Below, piece by piece: positions 1 to 5,389 of a stretch of 5,389 nt of DNA. This DNA comes from Planctomycetota bacterium (GTDB lineage: Bacteria > Planctomycetota > PLA2 > JAEUHO01). The notes beneath the pieces were generated by a model, which searched no databases, was not told the origin of the DNA, and was given only the letters and a program-made list of their open reading frames with translations. Where the stretch lies: positions 1 through 5,389 of the forward strand of contig JAHEIK010000298.1 of assembly GCA_024639415.1 (NCBI GenBank). Reading direction: 5' to 3'. The translations under genes and the position numbers were made by a program. Numbering within the stretch: the first letter of the stretch is position 1; the number at the start of each line of letters is the position of its first letter.

Positions 1-209
1 ACGGCGGACTTGTACGTCATGCCCTTCGACAGGCGCAGCACGTCGAAGATCGCGTCATCCCAGGACGCGTACGGCCACATGCGCAAGCCGCCCAGCGCCG
101 GACCGAGGGTGGTGTCGTGCACCGCGATGACGGCACGCAGCCCGCTCTCGGGATCCTCGCACGTCGCAACCCGCTCGTAACCCTCTTGGGCAATCGTCTC
201 GATCTTCAT
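1..209 (-). CDS. Leucine dehydrogenase-like Glu/Leu/Phe/Val dehydrogenase, N-terminal part (runs off left edge)
   Basis: Only the first 69 codons plus two bases are in the window, so the gene is cut by the window edge rather than broken. The enzyme family catalyses NAD-dependent oxidative deamination of a branched-chain L-amino acid to its 2-oxo acid in the cytoplasm. The visible part matches the N-terminal substrate domain of leucine dehydrogenases: ESGLRAVIAVHDTTLGPALGG at residues 21-41 (split here as ESGLRAVIAV and HDTTLGPALGG), then RMWPY at 43-47 and LRLSKGMTYK at 58-67. Lys67 aligns with the substrate-binding Lys68 of the Bacillus enzyme; the second catalytic lysine (GGGK motif) lies outside the window. 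The ATG at 207-209 is supported by a GGAG at 219-222 on this strand, 9 bases upstream, and by the N-terminal length matching the family. Leucine or valine is the likelier substrate, but phenylalanine dehydrogenase cannot be excluded from this fragment. It lies 93 bases downstream of topA on the same strand, so co-transcription is possible. Confidence 0.9.
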   Translation of the reverse strand, partial: MKIETIAQEGYERVATCEDPESGLRAVIAVHDTTLGPALGGLRMWPYASWDDAIFDVLRLSKGMTYKSA

Positions 210-214
210 CAGCC

Positions 215-254
215 GTAGCTCCGAGGTTGTCGATGGATCGACAAGGTAGCTCCG
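215..254 (-). promoter_or_regulatory. Palindrome flanked by direct repeats before the dehydrogenase gene (candidate operator or leader element)
   Basis: Positions 227-244 form a perfect inverted repeat, TTGTCGAT-GG-ATCGACAA (8-base arms, 2-base centre). On each side lies a copy of the 9-base direct repeat GTAGCTCCG (215-223 and 246-254), with the two copies starting 31 bases apart, close to three helical turns. On the minus strand the copy nearer the gene contains the GGAG ribosome binding site (219-222) of the dehydrogenase. A dimeric repressor bound here, or an RNA stem (7 base pairs with a 4-base loop) just 5' of the ribosome binding site, could control the gene. The repeats are seen directly. 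The regulatory role is inferred, and no regulator is known from this window. Confidence 0.5.
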
Positions 255-302
255 GCGGGGCGCGCTGCTGAGGAAATGGAGGAGCCCTCCCGGGCCCCGG
301 AC

Positions 303-3146
303 TTACCCCTCGCCGGGCCCCGGATCGGGGGCCTCGGGAGCCTCCGCGGCGGGGGGGCGGGCGGCCTTGGGACCGGCCTTCTTCTTGGCGGCCTTCTTCT
401 TGGCCGCCTTCTTCTTCGCGGCCTTCTTCTTGGCGCCCTTGGCCTTCTTCTTGGCGGCTTTCTTGGCCTTCTTCTTGGCCTTCTTCGCGCCCCCGCGGGA
501 GCCCTTCTTGGCGGCCATCCGCTCGGCTCGGCGGGCCAGCAGCTCCACGGCTTCGTGCACAGTGAGCTCGTCCGGGGGGATGGACTTGGGCAGGCTGGCG
601 TTGATCTTGCCGTCGGTGACGTAGGGGCCCCAGCGACCGTCGCGGATCTCGAGCGCAGCGCCCGTCTCGGGGTGCTCGCCGAGCTCCCGTAGGGCGGCGG
701 CCGGCGCGGCCTGGCCACGCCGCCGGCGCGGCGCCTTGAGCAGCGTGACGGCCTCGGCAAGGCCGATGTCCAGCAACCCGATCTCGGCGGGGATCGAGCG
801 CGACTCCTTGCCCCACTTCACGTAGGGGCCGTAGCGACCGAGGTGCGCGAAGACGTGGTGCTTCACGCCGTCCTCGTCGGGCTCGGCCTCGGGGTGCTCA
901 CCCAGGTCGCGGGGCAGCTCGAGGAGGCGCAGGGCCGTGGCGAGGTCGATCGTCTCGAGGCTCATGCCCTCGAGCAGGCTGACCATCTTCGGCTTCTCCT
1001 TGGAGCCCTCGTCGGGATCACCGAGCTGTACGTACGGGCCGAAGCGTCCCGACTTGGCGTAGACGGGCTTGCCCGTCGCCGGATCGTTGCCCAGCGCCTG
1101 GGGACCTAGCGCTGCGGCCTCGATCATCTCGAGCGCGCGCTCGGCGGTGAGTTCGTCCGGGACGGTGTCTTCGGGCAGCGAGGCGTTGTGCTCGCCGTCC
1201 GAGACGAAGAGGCCGTACTTGCCGACGCGCGCCTCGATCGTGCGGCCGTCGTGCTCGCCGAGCGGGAAGCTGCACACCGTGCGCGGGTCGATGGAATCGA
1301 GGCTCTTCTTGACCAGCTTCTGCAGCCCGGGGTGGCCGTTGCCGTTGTAGAAGCCGCGCAGGTACTCGAGGCGGTCCAGCTCGCCGCGGGAGATCGCGTC
1401 GAGGTCGTCCTCCATCGAGGCCGTGAAGTCGTAGCTGAGGAAGCGACCGAAGCTCTCCTTGAGCATGCGGACTACGGCGAAGGCCGTGTAGCTCGGGACG
1501 AGGGTGCGGCCGCTCTTGCGGAACGCGTACTCCCGGTCGAGCAGCACCTGGATGATGCTGGCCCAGGTGCTTGGGCGGCCGATGCCGCGCTGGTCCAGCG
1601 CCTTGACGATGCTGGCCTCCGTGTAGCGAGCGGGCGCCTGTGTGGTGTGCCCCTTCGGCTCGAGCTGGCGTACCGTGAGTTCCTGCCCGGGCTGCAGCGG
1701 CGGCAGGATCGACTCCTTCTCCGCCAGCTCGGCGTGGGGGTCGTCGGAGCCTTCCACGTAGGCGCGCTGGAAGCCGGGGAACTCGATCGTCTTGCCCGAC
1801 GCGCGGAAGAGCGCGTCGTCCACCGCGATCCGGACCACCACGCGCTTGCCGCGTGCGTCCGTCATCTGCGAGGCCACGGTGCGCTTCCAGATCAGCTCGT
1901 AGAGCTTGGCTGCGTCCTTGCCCTGGGATGCGCGTACCTTCTCGATCGAGGTGAAGCGGCGGCCGGCGGGGCGGATCGCCTCGTGCGCCTCCTGGGCGTT
2001 CTTCACGTTGACCTTGTAGGTCCTGGGCGAGCGCGGCAGGTACGGAGCGCCGTAGCGGTCGCTGATGAGGCTGCGTGCGGCGTCGATGGCCTCGGACGAG
2101 AGCGCGGTCGAGTCCGTACGCATGTACGTGATGAGACCGTTCTCGTAGAGCTGCTGGGCCAGGCTCATCGCCCGGCGCGCCGAGTAGCGCAGCTTGCGGC
2201 CGGCCTCCTGCTGCAGCGTGCTGGTCGTGAAGGGCGGCGCGGGACGTGAGGTGAAGTCCTTCTCCTCGACCTCGCGAACGACGGCAGTCTTGCCGGCGAG
2301 GCGCTCGGCAAGGGCGTGAGCCGCCTTCTCGTCGAGGACGCGCACGCCTTCCTTGGCGAGCTTGCCCGTCGTGCGGTCGAAGTCGCCACTCGCGGCGACC
2401 CGCTGCTCACCCAGCATGCGCAGCAGGGCGTCGAAAGGCTGGCCGTCCGTACCCGGCGTCGCGAACAGGGCGTCGATGTCCCACCACTCGCTCGCCTGGA
2501 ACGCGATGCGCTCCAGCTCGCGCTCGACGAGGAGGCGGAGCGCGACGCTCTGTACCCGGCCGGCCGAGAGCTTGGGGCGGATCTTGCGCCAGAGGACAGG
2601 CGAGACCTCGTAGCCGAAGAGCCGGTCGAGGATGCGGCGGCTCTCCTGGGCGCGGACGAGGCTGTCATCGATCGTGCGCGGGTTGTCGAGGGCGCCCTTG
2701 ATCGCGCGCTGCGTGATCTCGTGGAACACGAGGCGATGCACAGGCACCTTGGGCTTGAGCACCTCGAGGAGGTGCCAGGAGATCGACTCCCCCTCGCGGT
2801 CCTCATCGGTGGCGAGCCAGAGCGCGGGGGCGTCCTTCAGGGCGGCCTTCAGGGCGCGGATCTGGTCGCGCTTGCCCGGAGGGACGACGTACATCGGGCG
2901 GAAATCGTCCTCGAGGTCCACGCCGAGGCCGCTGTACTTGTTCTCGCGCTGCTTGTCGGTGAGCTCGCTGCGGGAGGACGGCAGGTCCCGGACGTGGCCA
3001 ATCGAAGCCAGCACGGTGTAGCCATCGCCCAGGAAGCGACTGATGGTCTTCGCCTTGGCGGGCGACTCGACGATCACGAGTTGCCTGCCGTTCTTGGCCT
3101 TCCCAGTTTTGGAGGTGCCGGAGGCGGACTTCTTGCTGGCTGCCAT
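303..3146 (-). CDS. topA: DNA topoisomerase I (type IA) with lysine-rich C-terminal tail
   Basis: This is a complete 947-residue type IA topoisomerase, which relaxes negatively supercoiled DNA by cutting one strand through a 5'-phosphotyrosine link. The TOPRIM domain (about 22-140) has LVIVESPAKAK with Glu27 and the metal-binding DxDxE as Asp114, Asp116 and Glu118 in LATDEDREGE. The central gate domains carry SAGRVQS (194-200), the active site GLITYMRTDST with catalytic Tyr341 and Arg343, EAHEAIRP (386-393) and GIGRPSTWA (521-529). About 637-873 holds four C-terminal repeats with GKYGLFVSDG, GRFGPYVQLG, GRYGPYVKWG and GRWGPYVTDG cores. No tetracysteine zinc finger is present; Cys625 is the only cysteine I find. 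A Lys/Ala tail (about 876-924) and an acidic, Pro-rich end follow. The family in E. coli is 865 residues, so this one is longer because of the tail. The ATG at 3144-3146 is chosen because no other Met precedes the TOPRIM core; the open frame continues upstream to 3593 but that part is unlike topA and overlaps the divergent gene. The ribosome binding site is weak. Confidence 0.97.
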   Translation of the reverse strand: MAASKKSASGTSKTGKAKNGRQLVIVESPAKAKTISRFLGDGYTVLASIGHVRDLPSSRSELTDKQRENKYSGLGVDLEDDFRPMYVVPPGKRDQIRALKAALKDAPALWLATDEDREGESISWHLLEVLKPKVPVHRLVFHEITQRAIKGALDNPRTIDDSLVRAQESRRILDRLFGYEVSPVLWRKIRPKLSAGRVQSVALRLLVERELERIAFQASEWWDIDALFATPGTDGQPFDALLRMLGEQRVAASGDFDRTTGKLAKEGVRVLDEKAAHALAERLAGKTAVVREVEEKDFTSRPAPPFTTSTLQQEAGRKLRYSARRAMSLAQQLYENGLITYMRTDSTALSSEAIDAARSLISDRYGAPYLPRSPRTYKVNVKNAQEAHEAIRPAGRRFTSIEKVRASQGKDAAKLYELIWKRTVASQMTDARGKRVVVRIAVDDALFRASGKTIEFPGFQRAYVEGSDDPHAELAEKESILPPLQPGQELTVRQLEPKGHTTQAPARYTEASIVKALDQRGIGRPSTWASIIQVLLDREYAFRKSGRTLVPSYTAFAVVRMLKESFGRFLSYDFTASMEDDLDAISRGELDRLEYLRGFYNGNGHPGLQKLVKKSLDSIDPRTVCSFPLGEHDGRTIEARVGKYGLFVSDGEHNASLPEDTVPDELTAERALEMIEAAALGPQALGNDPATGKPVYAKSGRFGPYVQLGDPDEGSKEKPKMVSLLEGMSLETIDLATALRLLELPRDLGEHPEAEPDEDGVKHHVFAHLGRYGPYVKWGKESRSIPAEIGLLDIGLAEAVTLLKAPRRRRGQAAPAAALRELGEHPETGAALEIRDGRWGPYVTDGKINASLPKSIPPDELTVHEAVELLARRAERMAAKKGSRGGAKKAKKKAKKAAKKKAKGAKKKAAKKKAAKKKAAKKKAGPKAARPPAAEAPEAPDPGPGEG
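376..435 (-). repeat. Four 15-base tandem repeats encoding the KKKAA tail of topoisomerase I
   Basis: Four consecutive 15-base units (376-390, 391-405, 406-420, 421-435), read on the plus strand as GCCTTCTTCTTGGCG with one or two base changes in some copies, encode repeated Lys-Lys-Lys-Ala-Ala near residues 904-923 of the topoisomerase. The unit length is a multiple of three, so copy gain or loss keeps the frame. Less regular Lys/Ala units continue on the right to about 490. The near identity of the units suggests recent expansion by slippage or unequal exchange. Confidence 0.9.
528..1238 (-). other. Four topoisomerase I C-terminal repeat modules (within topA)
   Basis: This region encodes residues about 637-873 of the topoisomerase. 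It is made of four related modules, each with a glycine-aromatic core (G-[KR]-[YFW]-G-[LP]-[FY]-V) followed by a short turn and a helix. Modules one and four also share NASLP and PDELT strings (654-658 with 663-667, and 849-853 with 858-862). These replace the zinc-finger modules of the E. coli enzyme and are known in other bacterial topoisomerases as DNA-binding C-terminal repeats important for processive relaxation. Module boundaries are approximate. Confidence 0.8.
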
Positions 3147-3352
3147 GGATGGGACGTGCTGCTCTCTTCGGGGGCCCGGGTTGGTGCGGTCGGCGCGAAC
3201 CCTACCGGGAAGGGCGCCGGAGGGAAGGACTCTCTGCCCTGGCCCTATCAACGGGCGGGACGGCCGGAGGGTACGCGCGGCGTGGCCGAAAGTCCCGGCG
3301 GCTGCCGGGAGCACGGGTATCCTCAGCGCCCCGCATCCCCCCGGAGAACCCG
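3147..3352. promoter_or_regulatory. Divergent intergenic region between topA and the exported-protein operon
   Basis: This 206-base gap separates two divergent genes, so it should hold a promoter for each. No convincing -35/-10 pair is visible on either strand. The best fragments are TATCCT at 3318-3323 on the plus strand (4 of 6 matches to a -10 box, no matching -35), and TTGATA at 3246-3251 on the minus strand (good -35 match, no -10 at the right distance). GC-rich organisms often use promoters that do not match the E. coli consensus. The right end holds a GGAG ribosome binding site at 3343-3346, 6 bases before the ATG at 3353. Confidence 0.5.
3293..3310 (+). repeat. GC-rich inverted repeat upstream of the exported-protein operon
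   Basis: TCCCGGC (3293-3299) and GCCGGGA (3304-3310) form a perfect 7-base stem around a GGCT loop, 42 bases before the start codon at 3353. It could be an operator or a leader hairpin. In sequence this rich in G and C, short inverted repeats arise easily by chance, so the functional reading is weak. Confidence 0.3.
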
Positions 3353-4600
3353 ATGCCGTTGCGTTCTGCTGCCCTCGCGGCCCTGCTCGTCCTGCTCCTC
3401 TCCGCCGCGCCTGCCGGCGCCGAGGAACCGGCCACGGCCGTCTCGCCCAAGGAGGCCTACGCCGCCAAGGCGGCGTCCCTGCCCGCGCCGTCGGCCGCGA
3501 ACGCCTTCCGCTTCGACGGGGTGCTCCGCCTGAACGGCAAGACGATGGGCCATGCCACGCTCTTCGCCGCTCCCGACCCCAAGGACCCCGCAATCTGGCG
3601 CGCCGGCGATCAGCTCGTCATCAAGACGGCCGCGGCCCCGCGCATCGAGATCGCGGAGGCCTGGTTCAACCGCATGCTCGTGCCGCTGCGCGGCGCCGTC
3701 GAGTCGACCGATCCCGCGGACGCGCGCGTCACCTGGGTGAAGACGGAGCAGGGCTTCCGGGGCACCGCCACGACCAAGGAGGGCGAGGTCGGCACCGAGA
3801 AGGTGCGCAACTTCGAGCATCGGGGCAGCGCGACGACCACGCTGTCCGGGACGATCCTCTTCGCCCGCATGGCGCTTCCGACGAAGGCGACGTACGCGAC
3901 GACCATCTTCGAGGCCGAGAACGCCATGAAGGGCAAGCCGGCCCTGCACGCCGCGAGGATCGACGTCCTCGGCGAGCAGGAGCTGCAGGGCAAGCAGGTG
4001 CTGGTCGTGCGCGCTCAGAAGGGCGCGCAGAAGCTGGAGCTGCTCTTCAAGGCCGAGGGGCGCGAGCTCGTGGCCGTCCGCTTCGAGGAGGGCGAGCAGC
4101 GCATCGAGATCCTCAAGGGGGACGTGTGGTCCATGCCCGCGAGGAGCCCGGTCATCGCCTCCCTGCGCGCCGCGCTGGCCTTCGGCACGGGCAACGTCGA
4201 GCTGCTGGACGACGTCATCTACTGGCCGCGCTTCTACAAGAGCGTGATGGACGCCCAGATCGCCGCAGGCAGCACCGCCAAGCCGCCCAGCATGGACGCC
4301 TTCCGCGCGAACCTGCTCGAGCAGTGGAAGCAGAAGCTGCCCAAGAACCCGGCCGCCATGATCCAGGGCGTCCTCAAGCAGATGCCCCCGCAGCTCAAGG
4401 AGACGAAGCTCGCCAACGGCGACGTCGAGGTCCTGTACCCGCCCGCGTTCCGCAATCTCAAGCTCACCCTGGGCAAGCAGTTCGGTTTCTGGCACCTCGT
4501 GGCCCTGCCGGGCACGGGCAAGCCCGCGCCTGCGGCGGCCAAGGACGAGGCGCCTCCGAAGCAGCCCGAAGCACCCAAGGACAGCGCACCCGGGAAGTAG
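3353..4600 (+). CDS. Exported protein of unknown function (first of two tandem paralogs)
   Basis: This is a complete 415-residue protein that I do not recognise. It begins with a Sec signal peptide: a short basic start (MPLR), a hydrophobic run at 5-19, and a likely cleavage after AGA at 21-23. There is no lipobox and no later membrane segment, so the mature form should be soluble outside the inner membrane. Residues 43-89 (LPAPSA onward) align without gaps to the next gene, with 19 of 47 identical including Gly56, Gly62, Gly66, Trp82 and Asp86. Residues about 150-256 read as alternating beta-type segments. Residues about 285-350 are helix-like with many Lys, Gln and Pro, followed by a short beta-type segment ending in FGFWHLVALPG (377-387), and a Pro/Ala/Lys tail (388-415). 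The ATG at 3353 is preferred over an upstream in-frame ATG at 3149 because it has GGAG 6 bases before it and starts the signal peptide exactly. The stop lies 2 bases before the next start, indicating an operon with translational coupling. Confidence 0.85.
   Translation: MPLRSAALAALLVLLLSAAPAGAEEPATAVSPKEAYAAKAASLPAPSAANAFRFDGVLRLNGKTMGHATLFAAPDPKDPAIWRAGDQLVIKTAAAPRIEIAEAWFNRMLVPLRGAVESTDPADARVTWVKTEQGFRGTATTKEGEVGTEKVRNFEHRGSATTTLSGTILFARMALPTKATYATTIFEAENAMKGKPALHAARIDVLGEQELQGKQVLVVRAQKGAQKLELLFKAEGRELVAVRFEEGEQRIEILKGDVWSMPARSPVIASLRAALAFGTGNVELLDDVIYWPRFYKSVMDAQIAAGSTAKPPSMDAFRANLLEQWKQKLPKNPAAMIQGVLKQMPPQLKETKLANGDVEVLYPPAFRNLKLTLGKQFGFWHLVALPGTGKPAPAAAKDEAPPKQPEAPKDSAPGK
4508..4597 (+). 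other. Low-complexity Pro/Ala/Lys C-terminal tail of the first exported protein
   Basis: The last 30 residues (about 386-415) consist mostly of Pro, Ala and Lys with scattered acidic residues, for example PAPAAAKDEAPPKQPEAP. Such tails are usually disordered. The segment follows the last predicted beta-type stretch directly and ends the protein. Its composition invites recombination or slippage but no exact nucleotide repeat is seen. Confidence 0.6.
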
Positions 4601-4602
4601 CC

Positions 4603-5389
4603 ATGCGTCCGATCCCCGCCGCCCTCCTCGTCCTGGCTGCGCTGTGCGCAGCGGTCCGTGTCGAAGCGAAGGAGGCGCCCGCGAGCGGTGCGGCCGTGCT
4701 GGGCGCCTTGCCTGCGCCGAGCGCCGAGCACGCGTGGGAGTTTCGCGGCTACGTGCTGCGCGACGGCCGCCCCTACGGCCGCGTGAGCCTGAGCGCCGGG
4801 CCGCACCCCGAGGCTGAGCGCCACTGGCTCGCCCGCGACGAGATCGTCCCGCTCAAGCCGCAGGACTTCGCAGTCCTCCAGACGGCGGTCCTCGACCGGC
4901 GCCTGCAGGCTACGTCCGGTAGCTTCCGCCGCCGCAACACCAAGGGCTTCCTGCACGCCGACTTCAACGCGGCGGCGGACGGCTACCGGCTCGAGCACGA
5001 ATCCGACTACTACGAGAACCGACTCGACGTCGCGTGCAAGCGCGGCGTCGCCACCCTCGCGGGCATCGTGACGTTCCTGCGCCATGCGCCGGCGGCCAAG
5101 GCGGTGTACACGCTGGATGAGTTCGATCCGGATCCGTCGGGCGGCGACGCGTACGCCATGCAGGCGCGCATCCAGGTCCACGGGAGCGCCGGCTGGCGGG
5201 TCCGGGGCCGCGTGCGTCCGGCGTGGATCGTCAGCTTCACGCGCGGCAAGCAGACGCTGCGCCTGGCCTTCGACGCAGCGACGCGCGCGCTGCTCGGCGT
5301 GGACTACGTGGGCACCGGCCTGCAGTTCGTGCCGGAGGGCTCGGGTGCGGTCGGGCTGGCGGATCCGGATTCCCCCGAGCTGGCCACAC
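4603..5389 (+). CDS. Exported protein of unknown function (second tandem paralog, runs off right edge)
   Basis: The frame is open from the ATG at 4603-4605 to the window edge, giving 262 codons plus one base; no stop is seen, so the gene continues. The product starts with a Sec signal peptide (MRPIPAALLVLAALCAAVRV), with likely cleavage after VEA at 20-22. Cys15 does not sit in a proper lipobox. Residues 36-82 match residues 43-89 of the preceding protein without gaps, including Gly49, Gly55, Gly59, Trp75 and Asp79. Later parts also resemble it: ATLAGIVTFLRHAP (150-163), and KQTLRLAFDAATRALLGVDY (216-235) against KLELLFKAEGRELVAVRF in the neighbour. Family and function are not recognised. A GGGA at 4592-4595, inside the end of the previous gene, may serve as the ribosome binding site. 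The start lies 2 bases after the previous stop, so the two are very likely co-translated. GC-rich codon choice is like that of the neighbours. Confidence 0.85.
   Translation, partial: MRPIPAALLVLAALCAAVRVEAKEAPASGAAVLGALPAPSAEHAWEFRGYVLRDGRPYGRVSLSAGPHPEAERHWLARDEIVPLKPQDFAVLQTAVLDRRLQATSGSFRRRNTKGFLHADFNAAADGYRLEHESDYYENRLDVACKRGVATLAGIVTFLRHAPAAKAVYTLDEFDPDPSGGDAYAMQARIQVHGSAGWRVRGRVRPAWIVSFTRGKQTLRLAFDAATRALLGVDYVGTGLQFVPEGSGAVGLADPDSPELAT

Noticed and set aside
278..290. Possible terminator after topA: on the minus strand GGAGG-GCT-CCTCC followed by ATTTCC.
   Set aside because: The stem is only 5 base pairs with a 3-base loop, and the T run is three bases. It is too weak to call as an intrinsic terminator.
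376..435. The 15-base tandem repeat as a CRISPR array or mobile-element signature.
   Set aside because: The units are contiguous, have no spacers, are in frame and encode the basic tail of topoisomerase I.
55..816. Minus-strand open frames across the topA tail (for example 253 aa at 55-816 and 183 aa at 209-760).
   Set aside because: They are alternative readings of the Lys/Ala repeat and C-terminal modules, giving Arg/Gly/Gln/Pro-rich translations, and they conflict with both topA and the dehydrogenase.
3149..3352. In-frame ATG at 3149 as the start of the first exported protein.
   Set aside because: It would bury the signal peptide behind 68 Arg/Gly-rich residues; the ATG at 3353 has a GGAG 6 bases upstream.
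1188..3533. Long open frames on the plus strand opposite topA (about 353 aa at 1188-2249 and 405 aa at 2316-3533).
   Set aside because: They lie antisense to a topoisomerase with all its catalytic motifs. GC-rich codon bias on one strand commonly leaves an open antisense frame. Their translations are low in diversity and show no domain that I recognise.
3147..3593. N-terminal extension of topA to an upstream start at 3593.
   Set aside because: The extra 149 residues are Arg/Pro/Gly-rich, unlike any topoisomerase N-terminus, and would overlap the start of the divergent gene. The ATG at 3146 precedes the TOPRIM core by a normal distance.
3323..4495. Open frame of 390 aa on the minus strand opposite the first exported protein.
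   Set aside because: Its translation is Leu/Gly/Arg/Glu-rich as expected of a mirror frame, whereas the plus-strand gene has a ribosome binding site, a clean signal peptide and a paralog next to it.

Overview
This is a GC-rich stretch of bacterial chromosome (roughly two thirds or more G+C by eye). It is densely coding and shows no sign of mobile DNA, CRISPR, tRNA or rRNA. The organism cannot be named from the window. The GC content, a leucine-dehydrogenase-type enzyme, a zinc-finger-less topoisomerase I with a lysine-rich tail, and Sec-exported proteins of no recognised family would fit a GC-rich Gram-negative-like group such as Planctomycetota or Myxococcota. That placement is only an inference.

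Layout. The left two thirds reads on the minus strand. It holds topA (start 3146, stop 303), a complete DNA topoisomerase I of 947 residues. After a 93-base gap comes the first 69 codons of a Leu/Val-type amino acid dehydrogenase (start 209), which runs off the left edge. The gap between them contains an 18-base perfect inverted repeat flanked by two copies of a 9-base direct repeat, just upstream of and overlapping the dehydrogenase ribosome binding site. This is the best regulatory candidate in the window.

The right third reads on the plus strand, divergent from topA across a 206-base intergenic region. It holds two tightly coupled genes for exported proteins. The first is complete (415 aa, 3353-4600). 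The second starts 2 bases after the first gene's stop and runs off the right edge (262 codons visible, 4603-5389). Their mature N-termini share an ungapped block (LPAPSA, then conserved G, W and D positions), and later segments also look alike, so they appear to be tandem paralogs. I do not recognise their family.

How the genes relate. TopA is a housekeeping enzyme that relaxes negative supercoils. The dehydrogenase would link branched-chain amino acids to NADH and 2-oxo acids. The exported pair probably forms its own operon with an envelope role that cannot be specified. Nothing in the sequence ties the three units into one pathway. No clearly new defence or mobile system is visible; the least described elements are the exported paralog pair and the repeat-flanked palindrome.
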